Source: Candidatus Poribacteria bacterium (GTDB lineage Bacteria > Poribacteria > WGA-4E > WGA-3G). Taken from it: DNA of 40,445 nt. Made by a program: the position numbers and the translations under genes. Below, one piece after another: positions 8,534-16,758 of this stretch; the first letter of the stretch is position 1, and every line of letters starts with the position of its first letter. Location: assembly GCA_022825825.1 (NCBI GenBank), contig JAJDWA010000047.1:1-40445 (forward strand), given 5' to 3'. The notes beneath the pieces were generated by a model. The model saw nothing but the letters and a program-made list of their open reading frames with translations. It was not told the origin of the DNA and did no database searches.

Positions 8534-9103
8534 ATGTTTGATCAGGTTTTAAAAGAGGTTGAGGCACAGTGTAGAGAAGAGAGAATTCCGATGTTGGGAC
8601 CGGAAAAAGCGCAATTTCTCGCTGACTGGGTAAAAAAAGCGAAACCATCGTTGATTGTTGAATGTGGAACCGCTATAGGTTATTCCGGGCTGTGGATGTT
8701 AAGGGAATTAAAAGCTGCAGGGACAGGGCGTTTGATCACAATTGAGATAGATGCTAATAGAGTGGATCAGGCGCGTGCCAATTTTGAACGTGCTGGCGTG
8801 GCTGATCTTGTTGATTCACGGATTGGTGATGCACAGGAGGTTCTCAAAAGTATTCAAGAACCTGTAGATTTTTTGCTTCTTGACAACAACTTCGATAATT
8901 ATTTCCCATGTTTTCAGGCGATTGAACCGCAATTGACCAACCCCGCTACCGTATTAGCAGATAACGTTGGAATCGGTGCGGATTCTATGGCAGATTATCT
9001 TGAACATGTTCGTAACCATTATGAAAGTGAAACACATTGGTTTGAGATTAATCTACCGTGGGTGAAAAAAGACGCTATTGAAGTAAGTATTTTTCGTCGT
9101 TAA
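8534..9103 (+). CDS. O-methyltransferase, COMT-like (class I SAM-dependent)
   Basis: A 189-residue Rossmann-fold methyltransferase. The SAM-binding motif I is VECGTAIGYSGLWM, acidic motif II is ITIEIDANRV, and the LLLDNNFDNY and LADNVG motifs occupy the positions where catechol-type O-methyltransferases bind their divalent metal (Asp, then Asp-Asn). I placed the start at ATG 8534, because GGAGGG (8524-8529) directly precedes it; the longer TTG-initiated frame from 8513 lacks a site. The substrate is unknown, and the short length with no insertion suits a small phenolic or similar acceptor. The UxaA-like gene begins 21 bp downstream, so the two are probably co-transcribed. Confidence 0.8.
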   Translation: MFDQVLKEVEAQCREERIPMLGPEKAQFLADWVKKAKPSLIVECGTAIGYSGLWMLRELKAAGTGRLITIEIDANRVDQARANFERAGVADLVDSRIGDAQEVLKSIQEPVDFLLLDNNFDNYFPCFQAIEPQLTNPATVLADNVGIGADSMADYLEHVRNHYESETHWFEINLPWVKKDAIEVSIFRR

Positions 9104-9124
9104 CGTTAGTTGTTAGGAGGTCCT

Positions 9125-11794
9125 ATGACATACAATTTTACAAGTGTTGCGCGGTTACCTGCCCCAAATGATAATGTTGCCATTGCGACTCAGAGATTAG
9201 ATAAAGGGACTCAGATTCAGCATAATAGTAAACAATTTACCTTATCCTACACAGTGTTAGAAGGACACCGTTTCGCCATCCAATCAATTGTAGAGGGAGC
9301 GCCACTTTTGTCATGGGGTCTACCTTTCGGTTATGCTTCACGTCCCATTGCTCCTGGCAATTATGTATGTAATCAGAAGATGATCGATTCGTTGTCGATT
9401 AGAAATCTAAATTTTGAATTGCCATCAAGTCCCAACTTTTCCGATGTAATAGTGCCTTATGTATTAGATGAGGCAGCGTTTCGTCCAGGGAAACAGGTGG
9501 AAAGGTCCCCAGAAAAACGCACGTTCCTTGGTTATCGGCGTCCGGGAAGTCGCGGGGTTGGAACGCGGAATTACATCGTTGTGATGGGAACAACGTCACG
9601 TACCTCTGGCTTCGTAAAAAAACTTGTGGATAGATGTTCGGATAGGGCGCAAACCTATTCCAACATAGATGGAATCGTTTCGGTAACACATACTGAAGGT
9701 GGTGAAGAAAAAACACCAAATAATATAGACCTTCTACTCCGGACGCTTGCTGGTTTTACAGTACATCCCAATATAGGCGCTATCTTGCTTGTTGACTACG
9801 GTTCTGAAGCAGTCACTAACGATATGCTGAAGGAATATATGCAGCGCGAAGACTATGAACTGGACAGTGTCACACACAATTTCTTTAGCATTGAAGGAAA
9901 TTTTGATACAAATATAGTTAGAGGGGTTGAGATAATAGATGGCTGGTTAGATGCAGTTAATAGGACCCCACGGACTGAGCAATCTCTGGAGAATCTCAAA
10001 ATAGCGTTGCAATGCGGCGGTTCGGATGCTTTTTCAGGTGTGTCTGGTAATCCACTCGCTGCTTATGTCGCCAAGGAGACAATCCGTTATGGCGGGTGCG
10101 CGAATCTTGCAGAGACGGATGAACTCATCGGTGCCGAGGCGTATCTTTTGCAAAACGTTCGCGACCTACCGACAGCACAGAAATTTCTCAACACCGTTGA
10201 AGTCTTTAAGGAACGCGTTGGGTGGCATGGACATTCTGCAGAAGGGAATCCATCTGGTGGAAACAACTTTAGAGGCCTGTATAACATCGCTATAAAATCA
10301 ATCGGTGCAGCGATGAAACGGAACCCTGATGTTCGCCTTGACTACGTCATCAATTATAGCGAATTAATGGAGAAACCTGGATACTATTTCATGGATAGCC
10401 CTGGCAACGATTTAGAGAGCATCGCTGGGCAGGTTGCATCTGGATCAAATATGATTTTCTTTGTAACAGGCAATGGATCGATTACCAATTTTCCTTTTGT
10501 GCCAACAATTAAGATTGTCACGACCACGGGTCGTTTCGAAATGCTTGAGAAGGATATGGATGTGAACGCGGGGGCTTATCTTGATGGGACACCGATGGAG
10601 CAACTTGGTGAAGAGATGCTTGATTTGACGGTGAATGTTGCATCGGGTGAACGGTCGGTGGGAGAAAAAGCAGGGCATTCTCAAGTTTCACTATGGCGTG
10701 ATTGGAAACAGACAGGGCCTACAGATCTATCACCTGTTCTTGATGCATCTGAGGTTAAGTCTGGTGAACCATTACCAATTCCATCTGAAGTTACAGGGAA
10801 CATTCCTGTTGATACATATACGTATCGCGCTTTCCAAACAGCAGGCGGGTGTCGTAGTGATCAGCTCGCGTTAATTTTGCCAACAAGCCTCTGTTCCGGA
10901 CAGATTGCACAGATGATTGCGCACCGATGCAACGAACACAAGATAGGAAGAGGGCAAGGCATATCGCGTTTTGTGGCACTCGCACATACCGAGGGATGCG
11001 GGGTATCGAGTGGACGTTCCGAAGAAATCTACACCCGTACTATGATCGGACACCTGACACATCCATCAGTGGCACTCGGTTTGCTTCTGGAGCACGGTTG
11101 TGAAAAGACCCATAATGACCATGTTCGGCATAAAATTCAGCAATTGGGTATTTCCCCTGAAAACTATGGATGGGCAAGTGTGCAATTGGATGGCGGAATT
11201 GATGCAGTGGTTGATAAGGTGCAAAATTGGTTTGCAGATGAACTTGCTGATAAGCCATCTGTTCCGATTGTTGATGCTGGATTGGAGCATCTCTGTATAG
11301 CGGTAACCTCTATTAGCGAGGCGACTGAGCCTGTTTCACAAGCACTTATGCAATTGATAACGACAATTAGCACCTCGGGTGGGACGGTTGTTGTTCCTGC
11401 AAATGCCACATTTTTACCAGAGTCATTATTCGCCTCGCCAACGTTGGCTTATGGACAACGTGTTGAAAAGAGCGGTTTTCACATCATGGAATCACCCACC
11501 GATCAACCCACGGAGACATTGACCGGATTGGGAGCGACAGGTGTAGAGATGGCACTTGCACACATAGTCGGCGCCCCCTTACAATCGCATGTGATGGTGC
11601 CGCTGATTCAGGTGTCAACAGATTCTAAGACGCAATCAGTTTATGGTACAGACTTAGATTTGGCATCTATTGATATTGATAAAATATTGGCGTTGATGGT
11701 GGAGGTGGCTTCGCGTCGGTATACACCGAAGTTACACGGTAAGGGAAATATAGATTTCCAGTTGACACGTGGGTTGTTAGGGGTTTCGATGTAA
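9125..11794 (+). CDS. UxaA/altronate dehydratase family protein, internally duplicated
   Basis: An 889-residue protein against about 500 for UxaA or GarD. It has an N-terminal SAF-like segment (about 1-115), then a dehydratase module (GVGTRNYIVVMG about 144-155; LQCGGSDAFSG about 295-305; YYFMDSPGNDL; EKDMDVNAG). A second related module covers about residues 570-889 (HTEGCGVSSGR 621-631; LLLEHGCEKTHND; FHIMESPTDQ). In module 1 the sites that normally carry cysteines read HTEGGEE and DYGSEA; in module 2 they read HTEGCGV (Cys625) and EHGCEK (Cys659). Conversely QCGGSD is kept only in module 1. The reaction is probably dehydration of a sugar acid, with the substrate unknown. I chose the ATG at 9125 for its TAGGAGG site at 9114-9120. 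Confidence 0.8.
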   Translation: MTYNFTSVARLPAPNDNVAIATQRLDKGTQIQHNSKQFTLSYTVLEGHRFAIQSIVEGAPLLSWGLPFGYASRPIAPGNYVCNQKMIDSLSIRNLNFELPSSPNFSDVIVPYVLDEAAFRPGKQVERSPEKRTFLGYRRPGSRGVGTRNYIVVMGTTSRTSGFVKKLVDRCSDRAQTYSNIDGIVSVTHTEGGEEKTPNNIDLLLRTLAGFTVHPNIGAILLVDYGSEAVTNDMLKEYMQREDYELDSVTHNFFSIEGNFDTNIVRGVEIIDGWLDAVNRTPRTEQSLENLKIALQCGGSDAFSGVSGNPLAAYVAKETIRYGGCANLAETDELIGAEAYLLQNVRDLPTAQKFLNTVEVFKERVGWHGHSAEGNPSGGNNFRGLYNIAIKSIGAAMKRNPDVRLDYVINYSELMEKPGYYFMDSPGNDLESIAGQVASGSNMIFFVTGNGSITNFPFVPTIKIVTTTGRFEMLEKDMDVNAGAYLDGTPMEQLGEEMLDLTVNVASGERSVGEKAGHSQVSLWRDWKQTGPTDLSPVLDASEVKSGEPLPIPSEVTGNIPVDTYTYRAFQTAGGCRSDQLALILPTSLCSGQIAQMIAHRCNEHKIGRGQGISRFVALAHTEGCGVSSGRSEEIYTRTMIGHLTHPSVALGLLLEHGCEKTHNDHVRHKIQQLGISPENYGWASVQLDGGIDAVVDKVQNWFADELADKPSVPIVDAGLEHLCIAVTSISEATEPVSQALMQLITTISTSGGTVVVPANATFLPESLFASPTLAYGQRVEKSGFHIMESPTDQPTETLTGLGATGVEMALAHIVGAPLQSHVMVPLIQVSTDSKTQSVYGTDLDLASIDIDKILALMVEVASRRYTPKLHGKGNIDFQLTRGLLGVSM

Positions 11795-12075
11795 TATCTA
11801 TAGGCGTCAATTTTAGAAAATGTCTGGGTTATTGTGAACATCTCTAAATACGCATGATTATTGAGATTGTCCCATATTTAGTCCCATCCGGACGATATGT
11901 TTATAGAAAACGCTGTCACCATCCCTCTTGAATTCCGTCCGAACGATATGTAGATGCCAATAACATGTTCATAAACATTGCGTCCCCGACAAATACCATA
12001 CGCGTATTTGGCGTTGATTCACGGGACTGAAGAGGGACTCAAAATCAAAAATCCTTAAGTTGACACCTATGCTTA
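11795..12075. other. Intergenic region with a dispersed-repeat fragment
   Basis: No gene is supported between the two convergent stops. The segment about 11978-12040 has ATTGCGTCC...GAC and later GGGACTGAAGAGGGA. The same words occur at 17668-17697 (ATTGCGTCC then GGGACTAAAGAGGGG), so this is part of a dispersed repeat. A short ATACGCGTAT palindrome lies near 11998-12007. Confidence 0.5.
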
Positions 12076-12128
12076 AAATAAAAAAGCACCCAATGCAAGC
12101 GTGATACTGAACGCATGCATTGAGTGCT
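12076..12128 (-). terminator. Rho-independent terminator of the lipoprotein gene
   Basis: An imperfect inverted repeat, AGCACC..AATGC..GCG (12085-12100) against CGC..GCATT..GTGCT (to 12128), sits just past the minus-strand stop at 12145. On the minus strand it is followed by a T-rich run (complement of the A-rich 12076-12085). The arm complementarity covers about 14 of 18 positions. Confidence 0.8.
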
Positions 12129-12144
12129 AAACTTTAAAAATAGA

Positions 12145-12732
12145 TTATTCCGTGAGGGTTATGACACCACAACTGACTTGCGTGCCATCTGCTAAATCAC
12201 CATCTCCAACCTGTTCGTGGATAACCAATACTTTACCGAGTATATCCGTTGCTGAATTGGTGTCAATAGTGAGTTCAATGATATAACTAAGTTCTCCCAT
12301 TCCATCTTCATCAGCTGTAAAAGAATGGGAATCAAAACCTTCAACATCCCAGATACTACCGGGTGCATCACAACTACTGCCAGAATAGATATATGCAGCG
12401 TATTTACGACCAGAAACAGCATTCTGAATTTCGACATCAAAGTTCCGAATTGTCGTTGATCCTACTTGTTCCGTGTCTGCATCTACATATTCCATAAAAA
12501 TCGCTGTGCCGGTGATCCCACTTCCATCCTTTTCATTGAGGGTTACCGTAACTGTTCGATTTAACTCAAGTAGTGGGTCGCTCAATGCGTCAAGAAGCTT
12601 TGTGGTAGTCCGGCCTTCGCAGCCTATAATGAAACAAGCTGCGAGGATAAGAATAGTTAACATGTATAACGTCTTATTTTTTAACGTAAAGACGTTTTGT
12701 TTGCTAATATAGGAAACTAAATTTTTGTACAT
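12145..12732 (-). CDS. Lipoprotein resembling Cu/Zn superoxide dismutase without most metal ligands
   Basis: A 195-residue protein with a lipoprotein signal (LTILILAACFIIGC, lipidated Cys38). The mature part follows the SodC pattern: GITGTAIFMEY near the start, SGSSCDAPGSIW where SodC has the disulfide Cys, EDGMGELSY, and the ending ILGKVLVIHEQ...VSCGVITL, which is the SodC VVHE...CGVI motif. The two disulfide cysteines (121, 188) and one His (172) are kept, but the HxH copper ligands before the first Cys read YAAYIYS. It therefore looks like a structural relative rather than an active dismutase. AAGGAAAG precedes the ATG at 12732, and a terminator follows the gene. It is 351 bp downstream of the sigma-propeller gene on the same strand. 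Confidence 0.6.
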   Translation of the reverse strand: MYKNLVSYISKQNVFTLKNKTLYMLTILILAACFIIGCEGRTTTKLLDALSDPLLELNRTVTVTLNEKDGSGITGTAIFMEYVDADTEQVGSTTIRNFDVEIQNAVSGRKYAAYIYSGSSCDAPGSIWDVEGFDSHSFTADEDGMGELSYIIELTIDTNSATDILGKVLVIHEQVGDGDLADGTQVSCGVITLTE

Positions 12733-13083
12733 TTTGAATCTTTCCTTCTTTCGCCAGAATTTGGCGGTTTTGGTTAATTTGTTCTCCGTTTTGGAGACTT
12801 AGTTCGTTCAATAGAAGAGACATGCCCTTGCCTCGGGTCCTCCAAATAAAATAATATCTGGCTAAACTTCAGGTGCCCTATGAGTTTGTGAACTGAAAAC
12901 ATTGGGCATATCTCGCATCTCATATCCTCGGACAACGAGGATGTTCTGTAAGTTATACTTAACTTCTTATACGGTGGATTCTTTCTCTACACGCGTCCAC
13001 CTGTCGCGAGGCTTTTAAGTTTTTACTAAAAGTATGTCTGCAACTCACTTGTAAACGCTAAATCCTGTAAGCGCGTTTGCGTA
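12733..13083 (-). other. Structured leader or intergenic region upstream of the lipoprotein gene
   Basis: No gene is supported in these 351 bases. Read on the minus strand toward the lipoprotein ATG, three perfect short hairpins occur: 7-bp ATCCTCG/CGAGGAT with 5-nt loop (12924-12942), 5-bp TCTCC/GGAGA (12783-12797) and 5-bp CGCCA/TGGCG (12752-12766), the last just before the ribosome site. I could not match a known riboswitch consensus. A weak AAACGC/GCGTTT repeat near 13053-13080 may end the upstream transcript. Confidence 0.4.
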
Positions 13084-16000
13084 TTAATTTGATGCTTTGG
13101 TCAGAGGCGTCCGTGAAGAGTCTTCAAGCCCAATAACCTGCAAACCACTGTTCTCGGTGCCGACATAAAGGACACCATTTGCGACAGCGATAGAAGTAGC
13201 ATCGTCCGGAATTTCCGGCGCTATTCGTTCCCAAGTGGCATTTGTACTTGTCAATCGATAGACTCCACCCTGATCATTTTTTAAAGAACTCACTGCGTAT
13301 AAAATCGTTCTATCTATAGTAAAACGGTCTATCATCAGTTGTTGACCATCCGAATCGGTGATGACATCCCATTCAGTGCCATCGCTTGAGTACAAAGCAC
13401 CATTGTCAGTTGCCACGTAAACAGTTTTGTCGGTAATGAGAATTTGTTTGAAAGTTTCAACAGCAATTGGTAGGTGGACGGTTTTCCAATTGCGCCCCCT
13501 ATCAACAGAGTGAAGTAGGCCACCATCGGACTTGCCGACATAGACAGTATCCCCAGAAACGCCTAACTTGAAAAACTTGAAACCATCCAAAGAACTAAGG
13601 TTCGAGAGGTCAATTTCGCGAGTGTTTTCGATTTTGGTATCGAACCGACTTGCATCGTTGTTTACTTGGGATTCAGAGCGCCAGATTAGAAGTTTCCCTC
13701 TGTGCTCAACATAGAAAGTATTATCACTGACAGCGAATCCTCCAAAGATATCTGCCCCTATGCTAAAGAAAGCTTCTAAAAAATTAGCGGCATTTTCCCC
13801 CTCCTCCTCCTTCCCATTATCCTCTATAGATCCTTGTGCTGCCTTCATAACTGTTAGGAGGGGATCCGTTTGACCGAAGGCAGGAACACCTTGGATTGGG
13901 CGAAGCGTTCTGTTTTCTTCGTCTAAATAGGAAAAAAACAATCTAACCGTTGCGTATCCTTTTGCGTAAAGGATTCCATCTGCTGCTGTTATCTGTCGTA
14001 TATTTGCATTGGTCAGTGGTATTTTTTTGTTCATAAGAGTGATATGCATATCACTTGATGCCACAGGAATTGCTTTCCAGGATTGCCCACCGTCGGTTGA
14101 TGTAATAAGTTGCTCATCCGCTACTGCGTAGAGTTTATTATTAAAGGCAGTTAGATTTTGTATGTTGCCACCCAATCCGGTGTTAAATCGTTTCCACGAA
14201 TCACCATCATCAGTTGAACGGCGAATTCCGTTTTGATCCCCTACGTAAAATTGATCTTGATTAGCGGACTCGCTATGACTTTTTGCTTTCAAAGCAGCCA
14301 TAACACCTTGCCCTGTGAATTTTCCAAAAGGGACCTTTATCCAAGTTTTTCCCTCATCCGTTGAACGTAAAGTGTCGGGCTCTATTAATAACATAACCGT
14401 TTTTTCTGAAGCAACAATCCTGATATTCGCCACTATTTTATTTTTTTTAGAAACTTTTGTCGGCGTTATATCTGTCCATGAATCACCTTGATCTGTTGAC
14501 CGAAAAACTGCCCATATAGGCTCTTTACTTAGGACCGCCTTTGCTATAGCCCCAATATCCAAAGAATCCTTATCCGCAGAAATCTTGAGATCTCCTGCCA
14601 CAACATACAGCCGGTGTTCTGAAACTGCAAATGCGTGAATAGATTTAGATTCTGCTACCGGTAATTTTTTCCACACACCTGATCTATCAAAACCATCTTC
14701 CGTACCCGGTTCTGGATTGAAGCGGAAGAGCCCTCTATCGGTCCCAGCAAATAGTGCGTTTTCAACGGATGTTAATGCATAAATTTTTCTTCTTGCTAAA
14801 CCTTTGTTTAGAGGGGTCCAAGAGACTCCTACATCATCAGAGAAGAATATCCCTTGTAGTAGGGCAAGATAGAACTCAATAGCACCTTGTGCATTACTCT
14901 TTACGATCAAGTCAATAGCACGTCCTTTCGGACGGGGACCGAGAGATTTCCACGTTTCACCTTTATCTTTTGAAGCGAGTACTGCATCATCTGTTACAAT
15001 ATAGAGGGTCCCATCTTGCTCAGCTATCGGCATCTTGTAGGTCGGAATAGGGAGTTTACTGTTGATTAAGTGCCACCGTTTGTTATCAGTTGTCTTCCGA
15101 TAAAGTCCTACTGGAGTCGCCGCATAAAGGTCGTTTGTTTTAGTGGCAAATAGCGTAAATATTCGGACCGGACCAGGACTGTCAAGTTGAGTCCACCGTT
15201 CTGTTGAGAGTGGCGCCTCCGTTTCAAGTGTTGGGATAATATTGGTGAAGTTTACGTTTTGAGATGTATCCACTTTTTCGCCAGCGCCTTGACTTTTACT
15301 GGAAATATCAGTCGTTCCGAGTTGATTACGCGAATCAGGTTTTATTTTTCGGACAATACTAACAGGCGTGTCAACGATTTCAACTGTTAACATCGATTCA
15401 GAATCGAGATCGTACGGTTGGAAAGAGAGCAAAAGGTGTTGGACTCCAATTCCCATGAATAATAGGATTAAAATAGCAGAGGCAGCAGAAACTACCCACG
15501 GCATAAAAGGTTTGCTGCTTGAAGGAGCGATGGGATTAACGCGTGCAATTTCCTTCATAATGTCCTGTGTCAATTGCGTTGGGAGTTGGAAGCTACTGAG
15601 ATTTTCCCGAATTATCGCTTCTTCCTTCTTTAGACGGTTGCGCGCACGACTGAGTCGACTTTTAATCGTATTCGGAGACACACCGAGCATCTTGCTAATT
15701 GCTTCACATGTCATTTCGCCGAGATAGTGCAGTGCCATGACTGTGCGTTCGCTCTCAGGCAATTTTTGGAGCAGCTTCTGGACAACTTCACGCCGGGCTT
15801 CAGCCGCTTCGGTGTCTCGTTGTTCTGCTATATATTGTGAATGTGACACTTGATCAATCTCCGCAACGTCAGTAGTTTCTAAGGATTGGATCGGAGGCTT
15901 CTTCTTTCGGTGCCATTCAGTGCATAGGTGAGACGCAATCACATATACCCATCCCGGGAACAAGCTGGGGTCTTTCAAAGTTCTGAGTCTTTGATAAGCT

Positions 16001-16164
16001 CTGAGAAAAGCATCCTGTGTAATTTCTTGCGCGATATGAAAGTCCCCGATTTTGCGCCAGGCAAGTGCGTGAATTCCCTTTTGGTATTTTTCAACAAGCT
16101 CGGTAAATGCCGTTTGATCACCGTCCAATGTACGCTGAATCAGTTCAGAATCGTTATTTTGCAT
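13084..16164 (-). CDS. ECF sigma factor fused via a membrane helix to an extracytoplasmic beta-propeller
   Basis: This 1026-residue protein joins a complete ECF sigma factor to a large C-terminal domain. Sigma region 2 is at about 17-90 (AQEITQDAFLRAYQRL; PGWVYVIASHLCTEWHR), and region 4 at 134-183 (LPESERTVMALHYLGEMTCEAISKMLGVSPNTIKSRLSRAR). One strong membrane helix follows at about 221-247. From about 320 onward there are repeated Asp-box/BNR motifs (SKDKGETW, SDDVGVSW, STDQGDSW, STDEGKTW, STDDGDSW, STDGGQSW, SVDRGRNW), as in sialidase, sortilin or YCF48-type propellers. The topology puts the sigma domain in the cytoplasm and the propeller outside. No separate anti-sigma gene is adjacent. 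GGAG lies about 9 bases before the ATG. An ECF-type promoter upstream suggests autoregulation. It may be a one-component sensor-sigma, released by proteolysis or acting at the membrane. Confidence 0.88.
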   Translation of the reverse strand: MQNNDSELIQRTLDGDQTAFTELVEKYQKGIHALAWRKIGDFHIAQEITQDAFLRAYQRLRTLKDPSLFPGWVYVIASHLCTEWHRKKKPPIQSLETTDVAEIDQVSHSQYIAEQRDTEAAEARREVVQKLLQKLPESERTVMALHYLGEMTCEAISKMLGVSPNTIKSRLSRARNRLKKEEAIIRENLSSFQLPTQLTQDIMKEIARVNPIAPSSSKPFMPWVVSAASAILILLFMGIGVQHLLLSFQPYDLDSESMLTVEIVDTPVSIVRKIKPDSRNQLGTTDISSKSQGAGEKVDTSQNVNFTNIIPTLETEAPLSTERWTQLDSPGPVRIFTLFATKTNDLYAATPVGLYRKTTDNKRWHLINSKLPIPTYKMPIAEQDGTLYIVTDDAVLASKDKGETWKSLGPRPKGRAIDLIVKSNAQGAIEFYLALLQGIFFSDDVGVSWTPLNKGLARRKIYALTSVENALFAGTDRGLFRFNPEPGTEDGFDRSGVWKKLPVAESKSIHAFAVSEHRLYVVAGDLKISADKDSLDIGAIAKAVLSKEPIWAVFRSTDQGDSWTDITPTKVSKKNKIVANIRIVASEKTVMLLIEPDTLRSTDEGKTWIKVPFGKFTGQGVMAALKAKSHSESANQDQFYVGDQNGIRRSTDDGDSWKRFNTGLGGNIQNLTAFNNKLYAVADEQLITSTDGGQSWKAIPVASSDMHITLMNKKIPLTNANIRQITAADGILYAKGYATVRLFFSYLDEENRTLRPIQGVPAFGQTDPLLTVMKAAQGSIEDNGKEEEGENAANFLEAFFSIGADIFGGFAVSDNTFYVEHRGKLLIWRSESQVNNDASRFDTKIENTREIDLSNLSSLDGFKFFKLGVSGDTVYVGKSDGGLLHSVDRGRNWKTVHLPIAVETFKQILITDKTVYVATDNGALYSSDGTEWDVITDSDGQQLMIDRFTIDRTILYAVSSLKNDQGGVYRLTSTNATWERIAPEIPDDATSIAVANGVLYVGTENSGLQVIGLEDSSRTPLTKASN

Positions 16165-16201
16165 AAAAAGTACTCCAGAGTGGTACCACTACTTAATTTA
16201 A

Positions 16202-16230
16202 GTGACGAGTTTTAAATTGCAAAAGGTTGC
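16202..16230 (-). promoter_or_regulatory. ECF-type promoter of the sigma-propeller gene
   Basis: On the minus strand GCAACC (complement of 16225-16230) followed by TTTT, then 17 bp from the hexamer, CGTCAC (complement of 16202-16207). GCAACCTTTT with a CGTC -10 is the classic look of an ECF-dependent promoter, about 38 bases upstream of the start codon. The gene encodes an ECF sigma factor, so positive autoregulation is the simple reading. Confidence 0.6.
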
Positions 16231-16234
16231 ATTA

Positions 16235-16315
16235 TTTTTGGATTTTATAGCAAATCCAAAAATTTAACCACCAAGAGCGTAACAGGTGGTTTGTGAGATG
16301 GACTTTTATAGTCCA
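16235..16315. repeat. Three consecutive perfect hairpins
   Basis: An 11-bp stem TTTTTGGATTT/AAATCCAAAAA with 6-nt loop (16235-16262), a 7-bp stem AACCACC/GGTGGTT (16266-16291) and a 6-bp stem TGGACT/AGTCCA with 5-nt loop (16299-16315) stand in line just upstream of the sigma-propeller promoter. The first two arms are flanked by A/T runs, so the first could terminate transcription in either direction. Confidence 0.7.
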
Positions 16316-16318
16316 ATT

Positions 16319-16384
16319 AAAAATATGTGAACACCCCCGGTAGGCGCGGTTTCCTAACACCCCCGGTAGGCGCGGTTTCCTAAC
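16319..16384. repeat. REP-like palindromic repeat with 26-bp tandem duplication
   Basis: AAATATGTGAACAC is followed by CCCCCGGTAGGCGCGGTTTCC and TAAC. The 26-bp unit starting ACACCCCCGG at 16331 is repeated exactly from 16357. The same ~40-bp sequence with a few changes recurs at 23185-23225, so this is a dispersed family with core GGTAG..GCGGTTTCCTAAC. Confidence 0.85.
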
Positions 16385-16758
16385 CTCGCACTATCAGTCC
16401 TAACTAAATGACACCCTTGTTCGTAACCGCGCAATTCATTGCCCTCTTTCTTCAGTACTAGACTAGAGGGGTTTCCCAAGCCCGATTGTGCAACTCTTAC
16501 ATTGTTGGAGCGGTTTTCAACCGCGATTGTGCGCTATTACATTATCCACGCCTTCCGCGATTCTAAAACAAATCCGCGCCTATTGTTTCTTCTTCTCTTC
16601 ACGCATTATGTCGTGTGCATTCATCGTATATACTTCCTTTCAAATTAACATTTTTTCTATTTTTTTGGTATTGTTTCAGGTGATACGTTATACTTTAAAC
16701 TGATGAAAAGCGACGGCATACAAACCGAATTTAAGACAAAACTGAAAGAGGGTAAAGG
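16385..16758. other. Intergenic region with degenerate REP-like copies
   Basis: No gene is supported. A GCGGTT-TTC-AACCGC hairpin lies at about 16511-16525, and GAGGGGTTTCCCAAGCCC begins at about 16465; both resemble the GGTTTCC..AACC repeat family. The final part up to the start at 16759 is strongly AT-rich and holds a TATACT (about 16688-16693) that could be a -10 box. Confidence 0.45.

Noticed and set aside
12733..13083. Known riboswitch (TPP, cobalamin, c-di-GMP)
   Set aside because: I compared by eye with their core motifs and found no match beyond simple hairpins.
13084..16164. Artificial fusion of two genes
   Set aside because: The frame is continuous from sigma region 4 through a clean membrane helix and linker into the propeller, with no internal ribosome site or stop; a join error cannot be excluded without reads but is not suggested.
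16439..16703. Two overlapping small plus-strand frames upstream of the AT-rich gene
   Set aside because: They run through REP-like repeats and AT-rich DNA, have no ribosome site and read as low-complexity sequence.
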